Below are positions 43,201-55,140 of a stretch of DNA of 64,000 nucleotides, in pieces. The stretch is from Symsagittifera roscoffensis. Lineage: Eukaryota > Xenacoelomorpha > Acoela > Convolutidae. The first letter of the stretch is position 1, and every line of letters begins with the position of its first letter. A program made the translations under genes and the position numbers. The stretch is taken from NCBI RefSeq assembly GCF_963678635.1, contig NC_087065.1:52331858-52395857 (forward strand), in the 5' to 3' direction. The notes beneath the pieces were generated by a model. The model ran no database searches and was not told where the DNA came from. It saw only the letters and a program-made list of their open reading frames with translations.

Positions 43201-46200
43201 TATATTTTTCTTCCTTTTATTTTGTCAATCACTCTGTCTGTCGTTTTTAGGTCGCGCCGTCAGTCATTTCTTAAATCGCGCCGTCAGTCATTTCTTAAAT
43301 CGGGCCGTCACGTTTTTCGTAAGTCGCGCCAAAAAGCTTTTAATTTAATTGCCCTCAATTTTTCTAGCCATAAGAGACATGAAAAAAAATTGAATATTGT
43401 ATTTAAAATTACTTATGGAGTTTGTGCAAAAATAAAATTGAAGGCCCGGGATTTCTTGCCAGCTTAGTTTGAATGATTCCCAAAAATCAGCCCAACATTG
43501 GTGGCTCAGCACCAGAAGCTGACGGAACAGATTGGTTTTTTCGATAGTCAATTCAATGATATCCTATCGAAATGATTTAAATTTCAAAAAGGTAACATTT
43601 GATTTTTAGTACGAAGGTCGAGATCTGCGACTTCAGAAAAAAACAGTATTTTGGTAAGTTGTGCAGCTAAATTCTTTTCTTAAGTAGCGCCGCTAAAGTC
43701 TTTCATTATATTTTTCTTCCTTTTATTTTGTCAATCGCTCTGTCTGTCGTTTTTAGGTCGCGCCGTCAGTCATTTCTTAAATCGCGCCGTCAGTCATTTC
43801 TTAAATCGCGCCGTCACGTTTTTCGTAAGTCGCGCCAAAAAGCTTTTAATTTAATTGCCCTCAATCTTTCTAGCCATAAGAGACATGAAAAAAAAATTGA
43901 ATATTGTATCTAAAATTACTTATGGAGTTTATGCAAAAATAAAATTGAAGGCCCGAGATTTCTTGCCAGCTTAGTTTGAATGATTATCAAAAATCAGCCC
44001 AACATTGGTGGCTCAGCACCAGAAGCTGACGGAACAGATTGGTTTTTTCGATAGTCAATTCAATGATATCCTATCGAATTGATTTAAATTTCAAAAAGGT
44101 AACATTTGATTTTTAGTACGAAGATCGAGATCTGCGACTTCAGAAAAAAACAGTATTTTGGTAAGTTGTGCAACTAAATTCTTTTCTTAAGTAGCGCCGC
44201 TAAAGTCTTTCATTATATTTTTCTTCCTTTTATTTTGTCAATCACTCTGTCTGTCGTTTTTAGGTCGCGCCGTCAGTCATTTCTTAAATCGCGCCGTCAG
44301 TCATTTCTTAAATCCTGCCGTCACGTTTTTCGTAAGTCGCGCCAAAAAGCTTTTAATTTAATTGCCCTCAATCTTTCTAGCCATAAGAGACATGAAAAAA
44401 AAATTGAATATTGTATTTAAAATCACTTATGGAGTTTATGCAAAAATAATATTGAAGGCCCGGGATTTCTTGCCAGCTTAGTTTGAATGATTCTCAAAAA
44501 TCAGCCCAACATTGGTGGCTCAGCACCAGAAGCTGACGGAACAGATTGGTTTTTTCGATAGTCAATTCAATGATATCCTATCGAAATGATTAAAATTTCA
44601 AAAAGGTAACATTTGATTTTTAGTACGAAGATCGAGATCTGCGACTTCAGAAAAAAACAGTATTTTGGTAAGTTGTGCAGCTAAATTCTTTTCTTAAGTA
44701 GCGCCGCTAAAGTCTTTCATTATATTTTTCTTTCTTTTATTTTGTCAATCGCTCTGTCTGTCGTTTTTAGGTCGCGCCGTCAGTCATTTCTTAAATCGCG
44801 CCGTCAGTCATTTCTTAAATCGCGCCGTCACGTTTTTCGTAAGTCGCGCCAAAAAGCTTTTAATTCAATTGCCCTCAATCTTTCTAGCCATAAGAGACAT
44901 GAAAAAAAAATTGAATATTGTATCTAAAATTACTTATGGAGTTTATGCAAAAATAAAATTGAAGGCCCGAGATTTCTTGCCAGCTTAGTTTGAATGATTA
45001 TCAAAAATCAGCCCAACATTGGTGGCTCAGCACCAGAAGCTGACGGAACAGATTGGTTTTTTCGATAGTCAATTCAATGATATCCTATCGAAATGATTTA
45101 AATTTCAAAAAGGTAACATTTGATTTTTAGTACGAAGATCGAGATCTGCGACTTCAGAAAAAAACAGTATTTTGGTAAGTTGTGCAGCTAAATTCTTTTC
45201 TTAAGTAGCGCCGCTAAAGTCTTTCATTATATTTTTCTTCCGTTTATTTTGTCAATCGCTCTGTCTGTCGTTTTTAGGTCGCGCCGTCAGTCATTTCTTA
45301 AATCGCGCCGTCAGTCTTTCTTAAATCGCGCCGTCACGTTTTTCGTAAGTCGCGCCAAAAAGCTTTTAATTTAATTGCCCTCAATCTTTCTAGCCATAAG
45401 AGACATGAAAAAAAAATTGAATATTGTATTTAAAATTACTTATGGAGTTTATGCAAAAATAAAATTGAAGGCCCGGGATTTCTTGCCAGCTTAGTTTGAA
45501 TGATTCTCAAAAATCAGCCCAACATTGGTGGCTCAGCACCAGAAGCTGACGGAACAGATTGGTTTTTTCGATAGTCAATTCAATGATATCCTATCGAAAT
45601 GATTTAAATTTCAAAAAGGTAACATTTGATTTTTAGTACGAAGATCGAGATCTGCGACTTCAGAAAAAAACAGTATTTTGGTAAGTTGTGCAGCTAAATT
45701 CTTTTCTTAAGTAGCGCCGCTAAAGTCTTTCATTATATTTTTCTTCCTTTTATTTTGTCAATCGCTCTGTCTGTCGTTTTTAGGTCGCGCCGTCAGTCAT
45801 TTCTTAAATCGCGCCGTCAGTCATTTCTTAAATCGCGCCGTCACGTTTTTCGTAAGTCGCGCCAAAAAGCTTTTAATTTAATTGCCCTCAATCTTTCTAG
45901 CCATAAGAGACATGAAAAAAAAATTGAATATTGTATTTAAAATTACTTATGGAGTTTATGCAAAAATAAAATTGAAGGCCCGGGATTTCTTGCCAGCTTA
46001 GTTTGAATGATTCTCAAAAATCAGCCCAACATTGGTGGCTCAGCACCAGAAGCTGACGGAACAGATTGGTTTTTTCGATAGTCAATTCAATGATATCCTA
46101 TCGAAATGATTTAAATTTCAAAAAGGTAACATTTGATTTTTAGTACGAAGGTCGAGATCTGCGACTTCAGAAAAAAACAGTATTTTGGTAAGTTGTGCAG

Positions 46201-46878
46201 CTAAATTCTTTTCTTAAGTAGCGCCGCTAAAGTCTTTCATTATATTTTTCTTCCTTTTATTTTGTCAATCGCTCTGTCTGTCGTTTTTAGGTCGCGCCGT
46301 CAGTCATTTCTTAAATCGCGCCGTCAGTCATTTCTTAAATCGCGCCGTCACGTTTTTCGTAAGTCGCGCCAAAAAGCTTTTAATTTAATTGCCCTCAATC
46401 TTTCTAGCCATAAGAGACATGAAAAAAAAATTGAATATTGTATTTAAAATTACTTATGGAGTTTATGCAAAAATAAAATTGAAGGCCCGGGATTTCTTGC
46501 CAGCTTAGTTTGAATGATTCTCAAAAATCAGCCCAACATTGGTGGCTCAGCACCAGAAGCTGACGGAACAGATTGGTTTTTTCGATAGTCAATTCAATGA
46601 TATCCTATCGAAATGATTTAAATTTCAAAAAGGTAACATTTGATTTTTAGTACGAAGATCGAGATCTGCGATTTCAGAAAAAAACAGTATTTTGGTAAGT
46701 TGTGCAGCTAAACTCTTTTCTTAAGTAGCGCCGCTAAATTCTTTCATTATATTTTTTTTCCTTTTATTTTGTCAATCGCTCTGTCTGTCGTTTTTAGGTC
46801 GCGCCGTCAGTCATTTCTTAAATCGCGCCGTCACGTTTTTCGTAAGTCGCGCCAAAAAGCTTTTAATTTAATTGCCCT
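37226..46878 (+). repeat. 507-bp satellite array, 19 units, with higher-order structure
   Basis: The anchor 'cacgtttttcgtaagtcg' recurs every 506-508 bp from 37,226 to 46,832. Each monomer has a GC-rich ~70-bp head made of 24-bp subrepeats (cgcgccgtcagtcatttctt), an AT-rich body, and a second 'aagtagcgccgctaaag' copy of the motif. Adjacent units alternate in single-base variants (tgtatcta/tgtattta; gaagatcg/gaaggtcg), which shows a dimeric ancestor. Units starting at 39,167 and 39,674 recur at 40,180 and 40,687. The block 40,687-42,714 recurs at 43,222-45,247 (offset 2534-2535 bp, five units). The last unit lacks one 24-bp subrepeat. Open frames of 61-81 codons in the units start with TTG, not ATG, and I do not regard them as genes. 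Confidence 0.95.
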
Positions 46879-48420
46879 GTCGGTTTTTTTTTGTAAATCG
46901 CTCTCGCTGTCAGTCTACTCTTTAGTCGCGCTGTAAGTTTTTTGGCAATGCTCGCCTCTTAAGTTTTTGTTGTATTTACGAGTCTTTTTTTAAGTCGCGT
47001 CGGTAAAATTTTCTCTTATGCCGCGCCGCAAAAATGTTTTCTCAAGTTGCGCCTTTTTTAGAAGTCGCGCCGTCAATTTTTCTCGTTAGTCGCGCTACTA
47101 AAGTCTTACGAAAAGACTGGCAGCACGACTTGTGAAAAAATCGACGGCACGACTTAAGGCAAGAAATTATCGGCGCGACTTACGAAAAGACTTTAGCGGC
47201 AAGACTTAAAATTTTTTTATCGGCATGACTTACGATAAAAGTTTAGCGGCGAGATTTAAGAAAAGACTGATGGCGGGTCTTACGGAAAGATTTGAGCGTC
47301 GCTACATATGAAAAGACTACGGTGCGAGTATGAAAAGACTGACGGCGCAAGTTCACAAAAAATGACGGCGAGACTTAAAAAAACTTGCAGCGCAACTTAA
47401 GAAAAACTTCATTGGCTCGACTTACGAAAAGGTTTTAGCTGCGAAATTTAGGAAAAACTGACAGCGCTATTTCCGAAAAATTGACCGCGCGACTTACAAA
47501 AAACTGATGGTGGGTTTTATGAAAAGATTTTAGCATCGCAACTTATGAAAAGACTGGACTGCGGTGCAAATATGAAAATACTGACGGCGCAACTTAAGAA
47601 AAAGCTTCATCGGCTCGACTTACGAAAAGATTTTAGCTACGAGGTTTAGAAAAAAATTGATAGCGCTATTTCAGAAAAATTGACCGCGCGACTTACGAAA
47701 AGACTGATGGCGGGTTTTACGAAAAGATTTTAGCGTCGCAACTTATGAAAAGACTGGACTGCGGTGCAAATATGAAAATACTGACGGCGCAACTTTAAAA
47801 AAATTGACGGCGCGACTTAAGAAAAAGCTTCATCGGTACGACTTACAAAAAGACTCAAGCTGCGAGATTTAGGAAAACTGACAGAGCTTTTTCAGAAAAA
47901 CTGACCGCGCGTTTTACCAAAAGGTTTACGGCGGGTTTTAATAAAAGACCAACGGCGTGAGTTACGAAAAAATTTTAGCATCGCGACTTAAGAAACGAAT
48001 GACGGCGCGTCTAAAAAAAAGATTTAGCGGCGCGACATAAGAAAGGAATTTTGCGACGCTAATCAAGAAAAAACTCACGGCGCGACTTACAACAACAGTG
48101 ACAGCGCGACTTAAATAAACACTTTAACGGTGCGACTTAGGAAAAGCTGACGTCGCAACTTGACAAAAGACTGACGGTGCGACTTACGAAACGACTGACG
48201 GCTCTACTTAAGAAGAGATTATAGCGGCGCGAGTTAGGAAAAAATTCAAGCTGCACGAGTTACCTACCACCTTAGCGGCACAATTTATGAAAAAAACGGC
48301 GCAACTGGAAAAAAATGGCGGCGAAACCTAAGATAACTGACAGCGCAACTGGAAAAAAATGGCGGCGAAACCTAAGAAAACTGACGGTGCGACTTCAAAA
48401 AATACTTTGTATGACTTCAA
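46879..48420. repeat. Degenerate ~24-bp minisatellite that inverts near 47,100
   Basis: About 1.5 kb of imperfect units of the same motif that forms the head of the 507-bp monomer. Up to about 47,100 it reads in the satellite's orientation ('ttaagtcgcgtcgg', 'gaagtcgcgccgtc'). From 'taaagtcttacgaaaagact' on it reads as the reverse complement ('gacggcgcgacttaagaaaa'). I estimate 50-60 units of 20-30 bp. GC-rich motif, no coding meaning. Possible source of the satellite head, or its decayed edge. Confidence 0.85.
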
Positions 48421-48740
48421 AAAAATACTTTAGGAACTGATTGTTTTTAACTGGAGAGTAACGACCAAAAAAAAACTTATAAAAATGGCAGAATCCGATG
48501 AAAAGAAGATAAAAGTGTCATAGAAATTTTCTTTTTCGAGACAGGGTCTGTCTATCAGAAACGTTTTGAGTTGTCTTATTAGTTCTGAATCGATGTCTTA
48601 ACCATCGGCATTTTTTATCACGGATGGTGTTAATGAGGTAAGTAGCTCCTGTACTTCTTCATCGGTAAATAATCTCGATTCGAGAATCTTTCCCGTCGGA
48701 ATTTGTGAGATTATGGGGCTAGGTTGTCAGACTAACTGTG
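48421..48740. other. No gene seen between minisatellite and retroelement
   Basis: A segment near 48,620 (tatcacggatggtgttaatg) resembles 15-40 at the start of the window. No LTR matching 53.7 kb was found here. Confidence 0.3.
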
Positions 48741-49250
48741 CGACCAAAATATTTCAGCAGTCCCTCGCGCTCTTCCGGAATATTGTCGCTGGCTGTGTCT
48801 TTATCTAAGCAAAACCAGGGGAGAATTTATTTTGTTTTCCCGATCCGGTCGGAATCTCGTATTCTTCTGAGTCGGTTTTCTGGATTCCTTGAGTTCGCTT
48901 TTGTCCTTGTAAGGTTATCCGAGGGAAAGATAAGCACGTCTTTTCTTGCGCTCACATTGAACCAATTTCAAACTATGATTTAAATCAGGAATTGTGAAAC
49001 TACCTTTAAAAACATTTGGTTGTTTTGGACAATAGGAGTTCCGTAGGATTTTTCAGTTTGCGAGTTTCACTGTTGAGCTAGGAGAGTGAATAATTTTCTC
49101 GCTCAAAGGTCGGTAATCGATCTCCCCGTTCTTTCGATTTAAAACTTTTCAAAAAATTTTACCTTCCTTTAATAGGTTAGAAAGTGGAAGTCTCGTTGGA
49201 CATTTCGTAAGGACTTTCTGAGTTGATGTAGGACCAGGCTCCGAGTAGTA

Positions 49251-50110
49251 TCATTTCCCTTCCGGGTTTCGCTTTATGTTGTCCAGCGGATTGTCTAGGC
49301 ATCCATCATCTACTCTGTCAGAAGCCGAGTGTTGTACTCTAGTTTTTGACAATCTTGATTTTCCGTTGTCTAAAAAATCATTATTATTTTGACTTATCAA
49401 AGTCTTCCAGATGGTTTTTGAAGTGTTTTTCAATGGTTTACAGTTTTTTTCTGATTGTTTTGTGCTCTGTAAATTCCATATGACTTTAGAAACTGAGTCG
49501 ATTAGGGAAGGTTTTGTTAATTCTGATGGAATCTTTTTTTTTTCACTTTTATTTAACAGTATGTACAAGTTCTTCTACTAATCCGTGATCAGCTATTGTA
49601 AAAAGTAATATTTATTTTAATTGAATCTCAAAGTGATTTAAAATTGGCCCCTGTGAAACACGAAGCATTGTCAACCCAACCCGCCTTTAATTTGGGATTC
49701 CTTGAAGAAAATCAATCTTACTTTTAGCGGAAGTACTTGAGTTAATTTTCGCAGACGGAAGTTTCGAAAATCTATTTTTGCAAAAATGGATAATTTTACA
49801 TCGGCCCCACGACGACTCTAATGGGCCTGCGATATCTAAATTTATTTATTTTTCATTTTATTCAAGGTCGGGAGGATTATTATAATGTTTTCCGAAATCA
49901 AGGGTTTAAAGTTTTTACCTACTTTTATACAATTCGAACAATTCTTCCCATGGAGTTGTATCGTCATTTCATTGTGTGGCTTTCAAACATCATATTTCGA
50001 AAGGAGTCTTAACCCAAATTGGTCTGGATGGATTTTATGAAGAAACTTCATGGCGGCTGTTCTTAGGACAAAGGGTAGGCACAACTTGTTGTCCAAGTGC
50101 AGTAATCCGT
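49251..50110 (-). pseudogene. Ty3/gypsy integrase remnant
   Basis: Minus strand from 50,110: an H2C2 zinc domain reads M-K-F-L-H-x-I-H-P ... then N-C-S-N-C at about 49,900, broken by a stop. The catalytic core follows with D-I-A-G-P, R-F-S-K-L-P-S-A-K-I, V-D-N-A-S-C-F-T-G-A-N-F (second Asp) and I-A-D-H-G-L-V-E-E-L (catalytic Glu). It then runs into a basic C-terminal segment (49,568-49,251). Integrase joins element cDNA to the host chromosome. Several stops and shifts make this copy dead, though the catalytic residues are still legible. Confidence 0.8.
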
Positions 50111-50654
50111 ATGCAGTAAGTGACTCTTCATAAAAATGCTAGAAAAAACTGCCAAAAAAGTGGTTTGAATCTCGTTTTTCTCTTTTAGTGCTTTAATAAT
50201 GGGATCTGGAATGTTGTTTTCTTTGGTAAGCCAGGCAACAATTTTACTTTTGAAGAAGGTATTTAATTCCAATGATTGTTCTGGCCATTTTAGAAAAACA
50301 CGTTTTTTTTCTAGTGGGGATTAATTTGGAGATAAAGCTCAATCCATCTTCATATCGAAGGATGAGGGAGTAATTACAATTTCACAATTTCAATATTTAG
50401 ATTAACCTCTTTCATAGTATTAGACCCCATAGAAATTTTTTATTAAACTTGAATGTACTGATAAAAAAACTAAAAGGATAAATATTGGAATTCAATACTT
50501 GAGCAATTACTATTTGAATTATGCAACGGAAAAGATCTAGTGGTAATGTTTTCAGAACGGAAATGTTCAAAATCGAAAATTTATATCTGGAACCAACTAA
50601 ATTTTGAATACTTGCGATAATCTTATTGCGTAGTAATTTGTCGTTGTAACTTTC

Positions 50655-50942
50655 CTAAATTTGACCAATCAGATAAGGGTTTGGATGTGATATGTCTATT
50701 TGCGGATTATCTGATGAATTTATAAAAGAGCTAATTTTTAAAATTGTGGCCACCACGAACTCTTCGTTGTGTTTTGAGGGTGGAAAAATTTTTCCAATTA
50801 GAACTCTTGAAATTAAATCTGTAAAACCCATATCTTTGCCTGCTAGGTGTTTTATTGAAAAGTTGAAATTTAAAAGTCTTTCAACCCATCTTGTTAATCG
50901 GCTAGGATAAAGGTTGTTTCCATGGTTACCGGAGAAAAACAA
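50655..50942 (-). pseudogene. Ty3/gypsy RNase H C-terminal remnant
   Basis: A 95-codon minus-strand frame shows L-T-R-W-V-E-R-L-L-N-F-N-F-S-I-K-H-L-A-G-K-D then T-D-L-I-S-R. This is the R-W-x(2)-x-L-x(2)-F-x(2)-x-I-x-H-x(2)-G-x(3)-x(2)-D-x-L-S-R signature at the end of the RT/RNase H block in Ty3/gypsy elements. RNase H removes RNA from the RNA:DNA hybrid. The upstream part of the domain is decayed. Confidence 0.8.
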
Positions 50943-51459
50943 TTATAGTGCGTTATTGTCTGTGATAGTTTCGAATTCCGTCTGTAGAGACAACTTTTGT
51001 AGTGTTCAATCGCCCAAATAGCACCTAGAAAATCATGTTCGTTTGTTGAATATTTCACTTCGTGACCAATTAAAATGGGCTAACGAAAAAAACCATTATT
51101 TGTTCGAGCGTAGCGCTGAGACTTTTCTGCGAGGCGTCTGATTTTAGTATTGTATTTCATTTCCCGGTCGAAATGTGTGTTTTCGGTTAAATTAGCAAAA
51201 TTGGATGTATTTTTCTCTAAAGTTTTTGTATGATTATCCGACCAAATCAATATCAATTTCTTGTTTATAATTTCTTAAGGGGCTTCCTAAAATTGCAAGG
51301 TTGAGTACGACTTTCGTAAATTGATTTCTCGATCCCAAAAATGAGCGCCATTCCTTCAAGCTCCGAGGGATTGGATAGGGATAGATTTTTTTGCTAAGAT
51401 TTTATCTTTCAGTGCAATTACTCCTGATTTTGATATTTTAAGCCTAGCCAATTGATTCC

Positions 51460-51840
51460 TTGATGAAAAATTGTTATTTAGGCTTTTTGACTGCGGAATT
51501 GTTTTTGTCTAAGGTTGATAAAATACTTTCGACACATTTATATTCATCGAAACTTCCTTTAGAAGAAATTAATATATCATCTAGAAAAATGTTGGTAAAA
51601 CTGTTTCAAAAGTTGGAGTCTTTACTGTTTGAAGTTCAATTGGCATATTGACAAGTCCTTAAAAGCCCGTTAAAAACTGATAGGTACCGGTTATGTTTCC
51701 TCCTACGATTCAAAACGTGCATTGTTTGCTTTTGGATTTGTCTAAATTTATTTGACTGTAGGCGTCTAAAATTGAAAAACAACCATTTTTCCGGCGGATT
51801 TCTCTGAAAAATGTGATGCAACGTTATCTACTGATTCGTG
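51460..51840 (-). pseudogene. Ty3/gypsy reverse transcriptase remnant
   Basis: Minus strand, in changing frames: F-S-I-L-D-A-Y-S-Q-I near 51,780 (first catalytic Asp region), G-x-Y-Q-F-L near 51,680, and the catalytic box F-L-D-D-I-L-I-S-S-K at about 51,552-51,583. It ends in a stop at 51,464. The spacing matches Ty3/gypsy RT. Internal stops exclude function. Confidence 0.85.
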
Positions 51841-52560
51841 AATGTTTGGCATTTGATACTTGTTTTTGAAGATTTGTTGGTTGATGAATTACGAATCCAA
51901 CACGAGCTTTATAGATTTTTCTTTCTTTCAGGTAATTACTATTGGGCTAATAAACCCATCTTCAGCCCACTATTCTAACTTTTTAACTTGACCTTCGAAG
52001 ATTAGTTTATCGAGCTTTTTGCTTTACGCTGGGCGTAATCGTAACGGTACCCTTCTTCCTCTTAATTGTTTTGTTTTCAAGAGATAAGGAAAAATCGTAA
52101 CTTTTGTTTGGTGATTTTCCAACTCTGTTTCGCCCCTGTCCATTGGTGATAAAAGAAACTGTTTTCTTGTAAGGCTATCCGTTGGATCTGATTGGTACAA
52201 TATTTTGGTCCACGATCTAATTCGGGTCGTCCGTGAAGCCGCAGCAGAGATCTTTTTAAGTATAATCGGCTACGTTGATTTTCAAGTAAGGGTCGCGTAG
52301 TTTAATTTTGTGTATTAAGTTTCTTTTTAAGAAGCTTACTGGGCTTGCTGAGTTGACATGGGTATTTTGTTGAACAAAGTTTTTTTCCAATCCAAAATTC
52401 AGTAATTACAATGTCATTATCAATTTTTCTAATGTAATGTAATAATTATTCAGTGAATATAGTTCCGTCATTATCAATTATTGTAGTCACGTTTGAAACT
52501 AATTAGTGGTCGTTGTTGCTTTGTATTGTTTCCAACCATGCATTACGCCGCAGCATACTT

Positions 52561-53195
52561 TTATACATGGTTATTTACAGCAGGTTGATCCGACGGATGC
52601 AAAATTTCCGTATCTAAAACTTTGTCATTATTTACATTATTTATGTTCTTTTTTCTGGATTTATATGTGAAGTTACCTTCAAAATTACAAGGTGTACAAG
52701 TTGCGTCTTTCGACGGAAAAACGGGAAGGTGTCCCTTTACACATTTTTTTTTCACATTCCATGCATAAGTTTTCTCTATCTACGGCTACTGTTAATTCTA
52801 GTTTGTTAAAATTCCGGTAGTTATTTACAGTTTTATTTTCTACAGTTAACAAAAATTGAAATCTGATTGTCGTCTTCAAGTGATTAGAGATTTCCTTCTC
52901 ATCTATTAAGGCAACATTTGGAGCTTCTTGAGGTGGTAAATTTTTGGCTATTAATTTTCTTTGAATTTCGTAGCCCCTCTTGTTGTTCAAAAAACTGTCG
53001 CGGATCCACTTCTCTTCTTCGCTAGATATATCACATTTCTTAGCCATTTCCGCTTAAGCACTCCAGAATTGTTCCAATCGTTCCTTGTCTTTTTGGCGTA
53101 TATTAAGTAGCTTATAGCTTGCGAAAGTTACGTTCGGTTCTTTAAGAAAAGCTTTGTTTAAGAGGTCCCAAAATTCAGAGAAGTTTATTCCGAGA
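52561..53195 (-). pseudogene. Ty3/gypsy gag remnant with zinc knuckles
   Basis: Minus strand: F-W-D-L-L-N-K-A-F then S-Y-K-L-L-N-I-R-Q-K-D-K-E leads through one stop (near 53,056) into a 120-codon frame with E-E-E-K-W-I-R-D-S-F-L-N-N, the helix pattern of the Retrotrans_gag domain. A frameshift in a T-run near 52,745 leads into a double-knuckle pattern (C-M-E-C ... K-G-H ... C-T-P-C) with missing ligands, as in K02A2.6-type gypsy Gag proteins. Broken copy. Confidence 0.75.
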
Positions 53196-53654
53196 ATTTT
53201 GACTTACCCTTACTGCCGAGTGCTTAGTAAAGCATAGAGCGGATGTTCTTGTCTGCTTCTCAATCCGTTGACTGTCTTGTTTTCTAATTTGTTTCTGGAG
53301 TTTTCGGATTCATCGAATCTTCTCCTTTTTTCTGCGTTTCTTGCTACTCGATCCGTTTTTGTCCTTTTCTTTTCGCTTTGGGGTTCTGCCTCTAGTTGTA
53401 GAATCTTTAGGTTTTGTAAATCTAAGGGATTTTAAAATTTTTCTAAATCGATGTTCTTTTCGACTAATAATGCCAATTGAAACATATCCCTCCAGCCTTC
53501 TCATTGAGTCGGGGGGTCGATCGTGTGGGTTTACCAGAATAGAGAAACCGCCTTCATGCGAGATTTGCTTACATATGACTGCGCATAATACAAAATACTA
53601 TTGCTCTAGCTAAACAAAACTTAGAATAAATTAGAAGCTGAAAATATCGTTCAA

Positions 53655-53800
53655 AAAATATGCGTTACTTCCAACTTAGACACAATTACACTGAAGTTTG
53701 CTCACTCCGATGGAGGTCGCTAGCAATAGACAGTTCATACGAGACCAGTTAGATAAGAAAGAGTTAATCAAGTAAAGACAATCACAACAACCATCAACAC
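53655..53800. repeat. Dispersed repeat, possible 5' LTR fragment
   Basis: Partner of 29,395-29,545 (shared 'gctcactccgatggaggtc', 'acgagaccagtta', 'acaatcacaaca'). It is placed 0.45 kb upstream of the minus-strand gag, where the 5' LTR of the gypsy element should be. Read on the minus strand it begins TGTTGTGATTG. No primer-binding site was identified. Confidence 0.45.
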
Positions 53801-55131
53801 AAATTTTTTTGCAAAGTTCATTTATGAGAGCTTTGATCACTATTGGATTCAAATATTCGTCTCAGGTATTCGAACACCTTACATCCAATGATTCCCTTCT
53901 GGTACGATTTTAATTTTCGGCCGACTGATCCTTAAGTTTTTCGAAAGCCGACTTTACAGCCCCGGTTTAGTATCTTTGAGATGTGAGCGAGCGCCAAAAA
54001 AAACGCAACCTTTGGGTGCAAAAATTTCAATAAATTGAAAAAAAAATTAAAAAGATCGGAAACTCGTATTTGTCAAGCCTGAAAAAAGTGGAATAATTTT
54101 TAGCATTAAAAAGTTCCTCTCTTCAAAAAATACTGGACCATAATTTTCTAAAATTTGTTGCTATCATTACCAGTAAAATCGATGAAAGTACAGTGCAAAA
54201 TTGAAAGCTATCGCAACAACACGCTCAAACTTTCATCTTTAAGAAAAAAAGATTGCTGAGACAGTTTTCTGAAGCTAACAGACATCAAAAATTTAACATA
54301 TTTTTTTTCTAGATTTACAGTTGTTTCTGTTGTCTTAGGGTGATAGTTGCTCGATATATTCGAAAACTACAAATGAATTTGTGACTGTTGAATTTTGTGA
54401 ACGTAATACTCAAAATTCGACTGTCTTTCATTAGTTTTAGGTTAAATTGAACTATTTTCCAAGTTAAAATTGATTAATAGAGAAAAAATTAGTTAGGTTT
54501 TCTATCAACATCTGAAAATTAAAACTCTTTCATTATGCCCCCATTATGTTTTTTTTGGCTGAGCAATACAAGGAGTAGTTGTGTTGAACGAAACCGATGG
54601 TGAAGTGGTTGTGGAGTTGCTAATCTTTTTGTCTACCAATAGAAAAGCTTGAGACTTGGGAAATATTTCAATTGCCCCGAGAGTCTCCAAAAATTAGATA
54701 TATGACTCAGTCAGGAGCAAAACTGTGATTTCCTGTGAACAATTGAACAGCTGGCTCTAGGTAGGTCGTTTGGCTATGCATAAACTTTAAAAAGATAAGT
54801 TATAAAGCTCGAAATAAAATGTTGCTCAGAATAATGGTAATTTTTGTTGAAGGCTTGCATGTCGCGGAAGCTTTTAAAAATGCCTTGGAAAATTAAAATG
54901 ATGAAGCCTTAAAACACGGTCCAAAATTTTGCTCCAACTCTCGCGAGTAAGCTACTCCCAACAATCAAAAATTGCGCCAAAACAAAGTTTGGGCAGCAAG
55001 CTTGGGCAACGAAGTTTGGGCAAAAAAATACGGCAGCAATTAAATGTTTTTATTTAAAAAAATAGAATGGCAAGTGACACACCTTTCTGAAAAAATAGGG
55101 GGATGCGAAAACAAGTAGTGTATCTTACATG
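53801..55131. other. No gene seen
   Basis: AT-rich noncoding sequence without recognised repeats. Confidence 0.3.
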
Positions 55132-55140
55132 ATCAGGCCA

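Larger units (their letters stand above)
48741..53230 (-). mobile_element. Decayed Ty3/gypsy retrotransposon (internal region)
   Basis: On the minus strand, remains of gag (53.2-52.56 kb), RT (51.83-51.46 kb), RNase H (50.94-50.66 kb) and integrase (50.11-49.25 kb) lie in the canonical Ty3/gypsy order. All are interrupted by stops and frame changes. Protease was not recognised. The 5' LTR may lie at 53.66-53.80 kb; a 3' LTR was not found. It is a non-functional relic. Confidence 0.85.

Noticed and set aside
37646-46447. Repeated 61-81 codon frames, Arg/Ser-rich, one per satellite unit
   Set aside because: They start at TTG, not ATG, repeat at the satellite period because the DNA repeats, and show no start context or family resemblance. 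I treat them as by-products of the GC-rich subrepeats.
37226-48420. CRISPR-like array
   Set aside because: Units are contiguous satellite/minisatellite repeats without unique spacers, in an animal genome.
48421-48740. 3' LTR of the gypsy element
   Set aside because: No sequence here matches the candidate LTR at 53,655-53,800, so a pair of LTRs cannot be claimed.
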